From positions 38,401 to 102,400 of the forward strand of contig DATGIN010000015.1 of assembly GCA_035295705.1 (NCBI GenBank): 64,000 bases of DNA. Direction: 5' to 3'. Below are positions 49,373 to 58,317 of this stretch, piece after piece. The notes below the pieces were generated by a model. That model saw nothing but the letters and a program-made list of their open reading frames with translations, did not search any database and was not told the origin of the DNA. How positions within the stretch are numbered: the first letter of the stretch is position 1; each line of letters starts with the position of its first letter. Origin of the DNA: Poindextera sp035295705 (lineage in GTDB: Bacteria; Pseudomonadota; Alphaproteobacteria; Caulobacterales; Caulobacteraceae). Position numbers and translations under genes: made by a program.

Positions 49373-50152
49373 TCAGTCGAGCAGCCGGGCTAGGATCGCT
49401 GCGCGCGCGCTCGCGTCCAGGCCCAGCACCTCGCGCAGGTAGGCGTCGACGCCGCCATGCGCCGCCTCGATCGCCTCGAACGCCGCTTCGAGGTAGATCG
49501 CCTCGACCGCCATCGCACAGCGGACCGCCTCGTCGGTGGGCGTGCGTCCGGACTGTTCGGCGATCATCTGCGCGACCATCGGCATGCGCTCTTCGATGCG
49601 CGCCGCGACGTTGGTCAGGAGAAAATCCTCGAAGATGTCGTCCCGGCCGACGCCGAGCAGGGCGTGAGTCAGGGCGGCCAGGACGCCGGTGCGATCCTTG
49701 CCGGCGGCGCAATGGATCAGGATCGGCCCGTCGACTTCGGCCAGCGCGTTGAAGTAGCGGGAGAAGAGATCGACGTGCCGCCGCTCGAACGGCGCGTTGC
49801 GGTAGTAGTTCAGGAGGTAACCCCGGAACGCATCGGCGCTAGCGTCGGAGCCCCTGATGAACTCGATCCAGGGATCGGAGACCGCCTCGTTGGTCGGGTT
49901 CTCGATCAGGAGGCCGGCGAACGCTTCGTGCCGGCGCGAGGGCATTCGTTCGCGCTCTTCGCCGCGGCGCAGATCGACGATGGCGGCGAGATTGAGCGCC
50001 GCGATGGCCTCGAGATCCGCATCTGTCGCCTGGCCGTGGTGGGCCGAGCGGTACAGCCGCCCCCGCCTGATGCGCCGGCCATCGCTCGCGGCGTAACCTC
50101 CGAAGTCGCGGAAGTTTCCGATCCCCTCCAGGGGCATAACCCGGTCATGCAT
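49373..50152 (-). CDS. Tyrosine/serine protein phosphatase (MptpB-like)
   Basis: 259 aa. The P-loop signature HCAAGKDRTG at 147-156 contains the CX5R catalytic motif (C148, R154) with the extra Lys and Asp (K152, D153) seen in MptpB-type phosphatases that also accept phosphoinositides. GNFRDFGGYAASDGRR near the N-terminus is another family landmark. No secretion signal. Substrate unknown. The serine hydrolase gene lies 50 bp upstream on the same strand, so the two may share a transcript. Confidence 0.88.
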   Translation of the reverse strand: MHDRVMPLEGIGNFRDFGGYAASDGRRIRRGRLYRSAHHGQATDADLEAIAALNLAAIVDLRRGEERERMPSRRHEAFAGLLIENPTNEAVSDPWIEFIRGSDASADAFRGYLLNYYRNAPFERRHVDLFSRYFNALAEVDGPILIHCAAGKDRTGVLAALTHALLGVGRDDIFEDFLLTNVAARIEERMPMVAQMIAEQSGRTPTDEAVRCAMAVEAIYLEAAFEAIEAAHGGVDAYLREVLGLDASARAAILARLLD

Positions 50153-50202
50153 AGGCCGTTGTTAGCGGCCCTGTGTGACAATTGCGAGCAGGGGAGCGCC
50201 GC

Positions 50203-52083
50203 TCAGCGGTTCGCCACGAACTCGTAAACGTGCTGGCCGTCGCGTGTCGTCAGAGTCGGCGTCCCGTCTCGGGCGCCGATCACGAACTCCAACCCCAGCG
50301 TCTGTGGGTCGATCGTCACCAGCGAGACCGTGCCGTCGTCATTGCGGCGGGACGCGACCTCGCTCGCCCAGGCCTGGGAGCGGACCCGGACGGAGCCGTT
50401 CGACCGCTCGACGCCGAGCGCGCCAAGCTCCGGGCTCGAATACGCGGACGCCAATCCCGCGACGTCCGACTCGGCGGCCGGGATGGTCAGGCGCTTGCGG
50501 GCGGCGGCGCGCTGGGCCTCGATCTGTTTGGCGAAGGCCGCAATGTCGTCAGCCGCCTGCGGCCGGCCGTCGTAGAGCACCTCGAGCACGCGGCGCATGA
50601 ACGGGCCGCGGATGAAAACACCCGAATCCGAGTTGGCGATGATGACCCCGCCGACTTGGGCGGACGGAATGGCGAACGCGTCGCTGTGGTAGCCGGCGAG
50701 GTCGCCGCCGTGGTGGATGATGGAGACCCCCCAGGTGGCGTCCTCCATCAGGCCCATGCCGTACCACTGATTGTCGCCGACGGGCGCGCCGCGGGCGCGG
50801 CGGGCGAGCAGGTTCTCCGGCTTAACGAAGCGCCGGCCATCGGGCAACACGCCCTCGCTCAGCTCGTTCTGGACGTAGAGGAGCATGTCGCGCGGCGTCG
50901 ACCATGCCGCGCCGCCCGGTCGGAACGGAACGGCGGCGTTGTTGATATCCATGCCCAGGACCACGAGCTTGCCATCCGGATCCTTGCCGTGCGGACTGGC
51001 GTGGTCGCCGGCGAGGGCGACGTCCATCGAGAACGTCGTGTCGTTCATGACGAGCGGGGTGAAGACATACTCCTGCATGGCCATGTCGTAGGCCGCGCCG
51101 ACCTCGACGCCCGGATGCACCACCTGGCCGGCGATGAAGCCGGCGGCCGAGGCCATGAGGTTGTTGTACTGGAATACCTCGCCGAAGCGGCTGGTGGGCT
51201 GAGTCGCCGCAAGCTGCTCGAAGGTGCTGGCGGGCGGGGTCTCCGCCGTCGTCGTGAACAGCCACTCGAAGTCCTTGCGTGGAAGGCCGGTGAACGCGCT
51301 GACGAGGTGGCGGACCAGAACCTGGCGGGTGGTTTCGTCGTCGCCCAGGCGAAAAGCCGGATAGACCTTGGTGACCGGATCGTCCCAGTCGAGCTTGCCC
51401 TCGTCGACGAGGCGGGCGAGCAGCAGCGTGGTCATGCCCTTGGTGTTGGACGCGACCATGAACCGCGTGTGCGGGCCGATCGTTTCCGGCCGGCCGGCCT
51501 CGCGGACGCCGAGGCCGCCCTCATAGACGATCTTGCCGTGATCGATGAGACCGAGACCGACCCCCGGCACGTCGAGCGTGGCCATGGCTTCGCGCACGAA
51601 ATCGAGCAGCACGCCGACGCGTTGCGGGTCCAGCCGATGGGGCGTGCGGCCTGCGAACGTCTCGCGCTGGTGACCGATCGGGCGCAGGCTCTGCAGCACC
51701 GTGCTGAACTGGCCGGAGCGCTTTTCGAGCGTGCCGGCATTGCCGTCGACCACCAGCACCGTCCACGCCTGCCCGCTGCGCAGGGCGACAGCCATCACCG
51801 CCGCGTGCTCGGCGGGCGAGGTCTCGTAGTCGACGATGGCCTGGTCATCCCAACCGTCCCGGCCAGCCGCTGGCGTCAGCACCTTGAAGCTGTGCGTTTC
51901 CTTGCCCCGGTACGCTTCCCAGGCGGCTCTTGCGGCGCTCCTGGCGTCCGCGGCGGCGCCGACGTCGGCGATCACGAGCCGCAGGTCGGCTTCCGGCGGC
52001 GCAAGCTCGATCAGGGAGCCGCGCGCGTGCGAGGACCAGCCGTCGGGGACGGAGAAGGAGGCGTTCTTGGTGCTTGCTGACAT
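50203..52083 (-). CDS. Class C beta-lactamase-like serine hydrolase
   Basis: 626 aa. Residues 1-135 form an extra N-terminal domain. The serine-hydrolase domain begins near 150, with S212-NT-K215 (SxxK), Y306-N-N308 (YxN) and an HHGGD motif near 450, the classic beta-lactamase/D-peptidase set. The C-terminal 120 residues form a beta-rich domain. Proteins of this type include esterases, D-aminopeptidases and penicillin-binding-like hydrolases; antibiotic hydrolysis should not be assumed. No signal peptide is seen at the chosen ATG. Divergent to no gene: nrdB lies upstream on the same strand. Confidence 0.82.
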   Translation of the reverse strand: MSASTKNASFSVPDGWSSHARGSLIELAPPEADLRLVIADVGAAADARSAARAAWEAYRGKETHSFKVLTPAAGRDGWDDQAIVDYETSPAEHAAVMAVALRSGQAWTVLVVDGNAGTLEKRSGQFSTVLQSLRPIGHQRETFAGRTPHRLDPQRVGVLLDFVREAMATLDVPGVGLGLIDHGKIVYEGGLGVREAGRPETIGPHTRFMVASNTKGMTTLLLARLVDEGKLDWDDPVTKVYPAFRLGDDETTRQVLVRHLVSAFTGLPRKDFEWLFTTTAETPPASTFEQLAATQPTSRFGEVFQYNNLMASAAGFIAGQVVHPGVEVGAAYDMAMQEYVFTPLVMNDTTFSMDVALAGDHASPHGKDPDGKLVVLGMDINNAAVPFRPGGAAWSTPRDMLLYVQNELSEGVLPDGRRFVKPENLLARRARGAPVGDNQWYGMGLMEDATWGVSIIHHGGDLAGYHSDAFAIPSAQVGGVIIANSDSGVFIRGPFMRRVLEVLYDGRPQAADDIAAFAKQIEAQRAAARKRLTIPAAESDVAGLASAYSSPELGALGVERSNGSVRVRSQAWASEVASRRNDDGTVSLVTIDPQTLGLEFVIGARDGTPTLTTRDGQHVYEFVANR

Positions 52084-52167
52084 GGACGGTCAGCTACGCC
52101 CGGCGCGAAGCAGAATCCAGGGCTCCCTACGAGCGCTCCATCGCGCCAGCGCCGCTCTCGAAGCGCG

Positions 52168-53211
52168 CTAGTGTGGCGCCGGGGCTTCGCCGGCCGCCGC
52201 CCGCTTGGCCAGCAGCCGGTCGAATTCGGCCCAGACGCCGGTTTCGCCGTCCCAGCGTCCGGTGGTCGCGGCTTTGGAGTACTCGGTGGCGCGGGCTTCG
52301 AAGAAGTTCGCGTGCTCGACGCCGGAAAGCAGCACCTGCAGCCACGGCAGCGGGTTTTCGATGACGCCGTAGACCGTGGGCAGCTCCAGCTGGCGCAGCC
52401 GCCAATCGGCGATGAAGCGGATATAGCGCTTGATGTCTTCGGCGGTCATGCCCTCGACCGGCCCCAGCTCGAACGCCAGGTCGATGAAGCGGTCCTCCAT
52501 GCCGACGACCGTCTTGCAGCAGTCGACGATCTCGTCCGCCACCGCATGGGTCACGCAGTTCGTCTCCTTGCGGAACGCGTGGTAGAGCTTGACCATCCCC
52601 TCGCAGTGCAGGCTCTCGTCGCGCACGCTCCACGAGACGATCTGGCCCATCCCCTTCATCTTGTTGAAGCGCGGGAAGTTCATCAGCATCGCGAACGAGG
52701 CGAAGAGCTGTAGGCCCTCGGTGAAGCCGCCGAACATGGCGAGCGTCCTGGCGATGTCGGCGTTGTTCGCGACGTCGAAGGTCTGCATGTAGTCGTGCTT
52801 GGCGCGCATGGCGTCGTACTCGAGGAAGGCGGCAAACTCCGTCTCCGGCATGCCGATCGTCTCGAGCAGGAGCGCGTAGGCGGCGATGTGGATCGTCTCC
52901 ATGTTGGAGAATGACGCCAGCATCATCTTCACCTCGGTCGGTTTGAAGACGCGGCCGAAGCGTTCCATGTAGTTGTCGGCGACCTCGATGTCCGACTGGG
53001 TGAAAAAGCGGAATATCTGCGTGAGCAGGTTGCGCTCGGAGCCGTCGAGCTTCGCCGCCCAGTCCTTGCAGTCCTCGCCGAGCGGAATCTCCTCCGGCAT
53101 CCAGTGCACCTGCTGTTGCCGCTTCCACAGTTCGTGCGCCCAGGGATAGCGGAACGGCTTGTAGGCGGCGGACGGCGTGAGCAGGCCTGGAAGGGCGCGG
53201 ACGTTGGACAT
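52168..53211 (-). CDS. nrdB: Class Ia ribonucleotide reductase beta subunit
   Basis: 347-aa R2 protein. Iron ligands and radical Tyr are recognisable: E105-TI-H108-IAA-Y112 matches the E..H...Y pattern of class I R2, and E199..H202 in RDESLH is the second helix pair. No ATP-cone domain is present. It makes the tyrosyl radical used by NrdA for dNTP synthesis. nrdA lies 2 kb upstream with two unrelated genes between, so the pair is not an operon. NrdR-like boxes sit 62-109 bp upstream of the ATG. Confidence 0.95.
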   Translation of the reverse strand: MSNVRALPGLLTPSAAYKPFRYPWAHELWKRQQQVHWMPEEIPLGEDCKDWAAKLDGSERNLLTQIFRFFTQSDIEVADNYMERFGRVFKPTEVKMMLASFSNMETIHIAAYALLLETIGMPETEFAAFLEYDAMRAKHDYMQTFDVANNADIARTLAMFGGFTEGLQLFASFAMLMNFPRFNKMKGMGQIVSWSVRDESLHCEGMVKLYHAFRKETNCVTHAVADEIVDCCKTVVGMEDRFIDLAFELGPVEGMTAEDIKRYIRFIADWRLRQLELPTVYGVIENPLPWLQVLLSGVEHANFFEARATEYSKAATTGRWDGETGVWAEFDRLLAKRAAAGEAPAPH

Positions 53212-53272
53212 GGATTCGAATCGATCCTTCAGAGAACTAATGTCTTGAAGCTACCAGCGCGGTGGGTGGCGG

Positions 53273-53320
53273 CTACAACATCTGGTGTGACAATACCCTG
53301 AAATTCACAAGATAGGGTTA
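53273..53320. promoter_or_regulatory. Pair of NrdR-like boxes between nrdB and the GST gene
   Basis: Two 16-mers resembling ACACTATATATAGTGT: ACACCAGATGTTGTAG on the minus strand (53273-53288) and TCACAAGATAGGGTTA (53305-53320). They start 32 bp apart, three helical turns, the spacing known for tandem NrdR boxes. Matches are moderate (about 11 of 16). The right box lies 6 bp before the GST start, so that gene could also be affected. Confidence 0.55.
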
Positions 53321-53325
53321 GTCCT

Positions 53326-53979
53326 GTGGACAAGCCAATCACGATTTACGGGGCGAAGGGCTTCGGCTCGGCGCCGGTGGAAGCGGCGCTGACCCTCATC
53401 GGCCTGCCCTACGAGTTGGTAGCGCCGGCGACCGGCGTCCAGGTCGCAGACGACGACGCCATCGCGCGGGTGAACCCACTGCGGCAGGTTCCGGCGCTGA
53501 TCCTTCCGGGCGGCGAGGTCATGACCGAAAGCGCCGCCATTCTGATCTGGCTTGCCGACCGCTACCCCGAGGCTCGGCTTGCGCCGCCGCCGCTGCACCG
53601 CAAGCGGGCCGCGTTCCTGCGCTGGATGAGTTTCGTGTCGGCGGCGATCTACGCCCTGTTCTGGGTGCGCGACGACCCCTCGCGGGTGATCGATGGCGAG
53701 GCCGAAGGCAAGCAGGTCCGCGCCCGGATCGCCGAGCGCATAGCCACCTGCTGGCGGGTGATGGACAGCCAGATCGAACCCGGGCGCTACCTGCTGGGCG
53801 CGGATCTCAGCGTGCTGGACCTCTACGTGACGGTGGTCTCGCGCTGGTCGCCGCGGCGAAAGCGGTTCTACACGGAAGCGCCGAAGATGGCCCCGGTCGT
53901 CCGGCGCGTCGATGCGGACGCACGGCTCGCGGCGTTCTGGGCCGAGCGGTTCCCGTTCGACCAAGGCTGGGAAGGCTGA
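53326..53979 (+). CDS. Glutathione S-transferase family protein
   Basis: 217 aa. The N-terminal thioredoxin-like domain contains INPLRQVPAL-type cis-Pro motif (as VNPLRQVPALIL, about residues 48-59) and the following TESAAILIWLADRYPEA, which binds the gamma-glutamyl group. The C-terminal all-helical domain follows. No clear Cys or Ser catalytic residue stands out at the N-terminus, so the subclass is open. GTG 53326. Divergent from nrdB across the NrdR-like boxes. Confidence 0.85.
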   Translation: MDKPITIYGAKGFGSAPVEAALTLIGLPYELVAPATGVQVADDDAIARVNPLRQVPALILPGGEVMTESAAILIWLADRYPEARLAPPPLHRKRAAFLRWMSFVSAAIYALFWVRDDPSRVIDGEAEGKQVRARIAERIATCWRVMDSQIEPGRYLLGADLSVLDLYVTVVSRWSPRRKRFYTEAPKMAPVVRRVDADARLAAFWAERFPFDQGWEG

Positions 53980-54007
53980 TCGGTCCGCGCCGGCGAACCT
54001 GCGCGCG

Positions 54008-54961
54008 TCAATGCGGCGTGATGCTGAACGAGAGGGCGACCATCGAGTCGTGGTAGTCGCCCGGCCGTGGCCCGGTCACGATCGCGGTCTGGTTCGTCAC
54101 GTCGCGGTGCACGTAGCCCAGCGAGGCCTGCAAGTCCCCGCGTCGCCACCCGACGCCGGCCTGGGCGTCGCTCACCACCGTCGTCGAAACGTCGCCGGCC
54201 CAGCCAAAGCGCTGCAAGCCGCCGACCGCACCGGGCGCGACGCTCATGCCGATCGCCCGGCCGCTCGCGGAGGCGAACAGGAAGAAACTGCCTGGGCCCT
54301 TCGCCGAAGGCGGCGCAGAGGCGGTAAGCCCAAGGCTGTGCTGCACCCGGCCCTCGAGGTCGCGTCCGATGCGCACCAGCGCTCCGGCTTCGGCCGAACC
54401 GCCTGCCTCGCTGAGGCCGACGCCGGCGTGGGGCGAAATGTCGAGGCCGTAGCGGCCGGCGCTGACGCTCCAGGCCGACGGCCAGCCGCGCGTGTAGCTC
54501 ACGTCGAAGGCTTCGGCGTCAGGCGCCATCAGCGTGTCGGGACGCGCGAACACCACGCCGCCCGGTCCGCGGGCGACGCCGCCGATTGAGACGCGAAGCG
54601 TGTCGACCGCGCCGTCCTCCGTGGCGAAGGTCACCTCGTCGGTCCGCCACACCGCCAGTCCCTGGCCGGCGATGAGGCGGTCGGTGTTGAGCAGGTGCTC
54701 TTGATCGAGGCTCGATCCGGTCACCGGACGAAGCGCGAATCCGCCGTCCTCGCTGACCGCGACCGGCTGGATCGCCGGCCGCTCGAGCGCCGGCGTCGAA
54801 GCGCTCGCGTCGGTCGATCGGATATGATGGGCAGGCTTCGCCTCGAACACAGCGTTCAGCAGCGCTCGCTGGGCGGGTGTCAGTGGCTGCGCCTGCGCAG
54901 CGGCGGGCCCAGCTATGCCGCCGGCGATCGCGCCCAGAACGAGACCCCAGATGGGCCGCAT
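54008..54961 (-). CDS. Exported outer-membrane beta-barrel-like protein (LpxR-like?)
   Basis: 317 aa. A clear signal peptide covers about residues 1-21 (LVLGAIAGGIAGPAAAQA). The second half alternates short beta-strand-like stretches with SFFLFASASGRAIGMSV, VVSDAQAGVGWRRGDLQASLGYV and a C-terminus MVALSFSITPH, as in small outer-membrane barrels. I think it resembles proteins annotated as lipid A-modifier LpxR family, but this is uncertain and no catalytic residues are confirmed. ATG 54961 is chosen at the signal. It lies between nrdB and nrdA with its own orientation toward nrdB. Confidence 0.6.
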   Translation of the reverse strand: MRPIWGLVLGAIAGGIAGPAAAQAQPLTPAQRALLNAVFEAKPAHHIRSTDASASTPALERPAIQPVAVSEDGGFALRPVTGSSLDQEHLLNTDRLIAGQGLAVWRTDEVTFATEDGAVDTLRVSIGGVARGPGGVVFARPDTLMAPDAEAFDVSYTRGWPSAWSVSAGRYGLDISPHAGVGLSEAGGSAEAGALVRIGRDLEGRVQHSLGLTASAPPSAKGPGSFFLFASASGRAIGMSVAPGAVGGLQRFGWAGDVSTTVVSDAQAGVGWRRGDLQASLGYVHRDVTNQTAIVTGPRPGDYHDSMVALSFSITPH

Positions 54962-55160
54962 CGTTCGTCCCCAGCAGTCCCCGGCTCCAGGTCCTGGCGG
55001 GCGGTTGGGGCCGACCAAGCGGAGCCGCAATCGATCAACTAACGACAGGCGTCGCGGAGGGTTGCGTCCGCCGCCCGGTCGATCTTCCGGCTCCCGAATT
55101 AACGAAACGTCGACCCCGGGAGCCGGCTCTCGGCCCCCGTCGCGGATGCAAGAATCGCGC

Positions 55161-57044
55161 CTACTGACAGGCGAGGCACTCCTCGTAGTCGGTGTGGTTC
55201 ACGTTCGCCGGCGCGGTCAGCATATCGACCTCGCCGGCGCCGCCGGCGAACGCGGCCCGCTGGACCGACTTGGACCGCAGGTAGTAGAGGGATTTTACGC
55301 CGCGCTCCCAGGCCATGTAGTGCAGCATGTGCAGGTCCCATTTATCGACATCCGCCGGCAGGAAGATGTTGATGGACTGCGATTGGCAGATTTCCGGCGT
55401 GCGGTCGGCGGCGAGCTCGACCACCCAGCGTTGGTCGATCTCGAAGGCGGTCTTGTAGACGTCCTTCTCGTCCTGCGTGAGGCCGTCCAGGTGCTGGACC
55501 GATCCCTCGTTCTCCAGGATGGACAGCCAGATGGCCTCGGTGTTGAGGCCCTTCTGCTCGAGCAGCCGCTCCAGGAACGGGTTCTTCACCGCGAAGGAGC
55601 CGGACAGAGTCTTGTGCGTGTAGATGTTCGCCGGGATGGGTTCGATGCCGGCCGACGTCCCGCCGCAGATGATCGAGATCGAGGCGGTCGGCGCGATCGC
55701 GAGCTTGTGCGAGAAGCGCTCCATCACGCCCTGCTCGCCCGCGTCGGGGCAGGGCCCACGCTCCTCGGCGAGCCGGCGGGAGGCTTTGTCGGCCTCGCGC
55801 CGAAGGTGCTTGATGAGCCGCATGTTCCACGACTTGGCGAGCGCGCTCTCGAAGGGAACGTTCTGGCTCTGCAGGAAGGAGTGGAAGCCCATCAGGCCCA
55901 ACCCCACCGATCGCTCGCGCCAGGCCGCGTAGCGCGCCGGCTCCATCGCCGGTGGCGCGCGGTCGATGAAGTCCTGCAGCACGTTGTCCAGGAAACGCAG
56001 CACGTCCTCGACGAAGGTCGGGTGGTCGCGCCATTCGAGGAACATCTCGGCGTTCACCGACGAAAGGCAGCAGACGGCGGTCCGCTCGACGCCCAGGTGA
56101 TCGGGGCCAGTATGGAGGAGGATCTCCGAGCACAGATTCGACTGCCGCACCTTCAGCCCCAACGCCCGCTGGTGCTCCGGCATCAGCCGGTTGGCCGTGT
56201 CGCCGAAGATCAGGTAGGGCTCGCCGGTGGCGAGGCGCACGTCGAGGATCTTCTGCCACAGCGCGCGGGCGTCGACGCGTTTGACCACTTCGCCGGTCTT
56301 CGGGCTCGTCAGCGCGAAATCGGTCCCGTCCCGCACCGCCTCCATGAACGCGTCGGTGACCGAAATCCCGTGATGCAGGTTCAGGGACTTGCGATTGAAG
56401 TCGCCCGAGGGCTTGCGGATTTCGAGGAACTCCTCGACCTCGGGATGGTGGATGTCGAGGTAGACCGCCGCTGAGCCGCGGCGCAGCGAACCCTGGCTGA
56501 TGGCCAGCGTGAGCGAGTCCATCACGCGGATGAACGGGATGATGCCGCTCGTCTGGCCCTGGCCCTTCACCTTTTCGCCGATCGACCGCACTCCGCCCCA
56601 ATAGGTGCCGATGCCGCCGCCGTTGGCCGCAAGCCAGACGTTCTCGTTCCAGGTCCCGACGATGCCCTCCATGCTGTCGGACACCGAATTGAGGTAGCAG
56701 GAAATCGGCAGGCCGCGATCGGCGCCGCCGTTGGACAGCACCGGGGTCGCCGGCATGAACCAGAGCCTGGAGATGTAGTCGTAGATCCGCTGGGCGTGGT
56801 CGGCGTCGTCCGCGTAGGCCGTCGCCACGCGCGCAAACATGTCCTGGTAGGACTCGTTCGGCAGCAGATAGCTGCGTTCGAGCGTCGTCTTGCCGAACTC
56901 GGTCAGCAGCGCGTCGCGCGAGCGGTCGACCTCGACCTTGCGCACCAGGCGAAGCTGGGTCGGCTCCGCCGGCCGCGTGGCCTTGAAACGGGCTTCCCCG
57001 GCCCCGGTAGCGGTCTCGATCGCGTGGCTGCGCGCAGTCGCCAT
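55161..57044 (-). CDS. nrdA: Class Ia ribonucleotide reductase alpha subunit
   Basis: 627-aa R1 protein. Catalytic residues: C116 (ISCYLNSV), the N303-C305-E307 triad (SNLCSEI) and the second redox Cys at 325/326 (AVCCLSS). The C-terminal shuttle pair is ECLACQ. The chain is shorter than E. coli NrdA and has no N-terminal ATP-cone, so the usual dATP activity switch is absent; substrate-specificity control remains possible. ATG 57044 is preferred; a TTG at 57062 is an alternative. An NrdR-like box with TATATA core lies about 50 bp upstream. Downstream, a 200-bp gap (54962-55160) holds a CCGGCTCCCG / CGGGAGCCGG hairpin without a T-run. Confidence 0.95.
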   Translation of the reverse strand: MATARSHAIETATGAGEARFKATRPAEPTQLRLVRKVEVDRSRDALLTEFGKTTLERSYLLPNESYQDMFARVATAYADDADHAQRIYDYISRLWFMPATPVLSNGGADRGLPISCYLNSVSDSMEGIVGTWNENVWLAANGGGIGTYWGGVRSIGEKVKGQGQTSGIIPFIRVMDSLTLAISQGSLRRGSAAVYLDIHHPEVEEFLEIRKPSGDFNRKSLNLHHGISVTDAFMEAVRDGTDFALTSPKTGEVVKRVDARALWQKILDVRLATGEPYLIFGDTANRLMPEHQRALGLKVRQSNLCSEILLHTGPDHLGVERTAVCCLSSVNAEMFLEWRDHPTFVEDVLRFLDNVLQDFIDRAPPAMEPARYAAWRERSVGLGLMGFHSFLQSQNVPFESALAKSWNMRLIKHLRREADKASRRLAEERGPCPDAGEQGVMERFSHKLAIAPTASISIICGGTSAGIEPIPANIYTHKTLSGSFAVKNPFLERLLEQKGLNTEAIWLSILENEGSVQHLDGLTQDEKDVYKTAFEIDQRWVVELAADRTPEICQSQSINIFLPADVDKWDLHMLHYMAWERGVKSLYYLRSKSVQRAAFAGGAGEVDMLTAPANVNHTDYEECLACQ

Positions 57045-57091
57045 GATTAATCCTAGCCCCAAACTTTGCCCCGACGGCGCCCCCGCCGCCT

Positions 57092-57139
57092 ACGCTATAT
57101 ATAGTGGGCGAAGCACCCACATACGGCAGGATATGGGGC
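57092..57139. promoter_or_regulatory. NrdR-like boxes upstream of nrdA
   Basis: Strong box ACGCTATATATAGTGG (57092-57107), close to the consensus ACACTATATATAGTGT. A weak second site starts 32 bp further (57124-57139, core ATAT), again three turns away. Between them is a GTGGG-N7-CCCAC repeat (57104-57120). The left box contains a TATATA that could serve as the nrdA -10, so repressor binding would block polymerase. Confidence 0.65.
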
Positions 57140-57216
57140 CATAGGGTTGATGGAGCGTCAACGGCGCACACGCGCCGGCGACAATATTTCCGTTAACAAG
57201 AATGTGACCGGCGCGG

Positions 57217-58245
57217 TCAGGCCTCGGTCGGATACCCGCCCTCGCGCCAGGCCTGCATGCCGCCGTCCAGCGCCACCGCGCGGGTGAACCCGAGTTCCCG
57301 CAGGGTCTGCGCCGCGAGCGTCGAGATCTTGCCGAACTCGCAGCATGTCACGATGCGCAGCGTCGGGTCGGGGATTTCTTCGTTGACGCGGAGCTCGAGC
57401 TGCCCGCGCGGCAGGTGCTTGGCGCCGGGGATGTGGCCGGCCTTGAACGCGCCCTCCTCGCGCACATCGAGAACGATGAGGTCGTTCGGGCGCGCGGCCA
57501 CGTGGCGGTCGAGGTCGCCCAGCGCCATGAAAGGGACGACCGCGGCGGCCTCGGCCAACAGCTGGCTGATGGTCTTGCCGCCGGTCATGTTGGTGCGCAG
57601 CGCTTCGGTCAGGTGCGTGGGCGCGGCCAAATTCAGCTCGCGCATCATCTGCACGAAATCGTCGCGATCTCGCTTCTGCAGCCGCGGGTTCTCGGCGATC
57701 TCGGTCGCGAGCGTCGAGTGAGAACGGCCCTTGTAGTCGTGGGCCGGGTAGACCAGGAGCGCGGGGTCGAGCTTGAGAAGCTTGTCGAACAGGCTCTCGT
57801 AGAGCTGGTTCGGGTCGCCGGTCGGCAGGTCGGTGCGGCCGGTCCCGCCGATTAGCAGCGTGTCGCCGGTGAAGACGCGGTCCTCCGCGATCAGGCACAT
57901 CGAATCGCGGGTGTGACCGGGTGTGTGGATCGCCCGCACGCGCAGCTTTCCGACCAGCAGCATGTCGTCGTCGTCGAGCCGCAGGTGGGCGTACGGGCTG
58001 GGGCTGGCCCTGTGCATGACGGCCGGAACGCCGAGCATCTCGGCGATCTGTTTGGCGGCCGAAAAGTGATCGGCGTGGGTGTGGGTGTCGACCACATAGC
58101 GGACGTGCAGGCCGTTCTGGCCGGCGAGCGCTCGATAACGGTCGATCTGGCTGATCTCGGGGTCGATCAGCGCGCCGCTCAGCGTGTCCGCGCAGCCGAC
58201 GAGGTAGGACTGACAGCCGCCGGTCGCGACCTGCTCGAATATCAT
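57217..58245 (-). CDS. Persulfide dioxygenase-like MBL domain fused to rhodanese
   Basis: 342 aa. Residues 1-225 form an ETHE1-like metallo-beta-lactamase domain: HxHxDH as H55, H57, D59, H60, with HTPGHT and GDTLLIGGTGRTDL. Residues about 245-340 form a rhodanese domain whose active-site loop reads CCEFGKIS; C302 fits C-x2-G-x2-S. Fusions of this kind oxidise glutathione persulfide to sulfite and handle the sulfur intermediate. Upstream of nrdA on the same strand; the gap is AT-rich near 57190, where I see no gene. Sulfide detoxification is the likely role. Confidence 0.88.
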   Translation of the reverse strand: MIFEQVATGGCQSYLVGCADTLSGALIDPEISQIDRYRALAGQNGLHVRYVVDTHTHADHFSAAKQIAEMLGVPAVMHRASPSPYAHLRLDDDDMLLVGKLRVRAIHTPGHTRDSMCLIAEDRVFTGDTLLIGGTGRTDLPTGDPNQLYESLFDKLLKLDPALLVYPAHDYKGRSHSTLATEIAENPRLQKRDRDDFVQMMRELNLAAPTHLTEALRTNMTGGKTISQLLAEAAAVVPFMALGDLDRHVAARPNDLIVLDVREEGAFKAGHIPGAKHLPRGQLELRVNEEIPDPTLRIVTCCEFGKISTLAAQTLRELGFTRAVALDGGMQAWREGGYPTEA

Positions 58246-58317
58246 TGGGCCTCCCCCGAAGACGAGTCGGGATTGCGCCGCCAGAGCGCCGCGGCCGTCA
58301 AGTCTGAAGCGACGGGT

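Noticed and set aside
50203..52083. Beta-lactamase resistance gene
   Set aside because: The serine-hydrolase motifs are shared with esterases and peptidases; no signal peptide or regulator is present.
55087..55126. CCGGCTCCCG / CGGGAGCCGG repeat after nrdA as a terminator
   Set aside because: The loop is 20 nt and no T-rich tail follows in either direction.
57192..57206. TTAA-N7-GTGA upstream of nrdA as a CtrA box
   Set aside because: Two mismatches and no reason from context.
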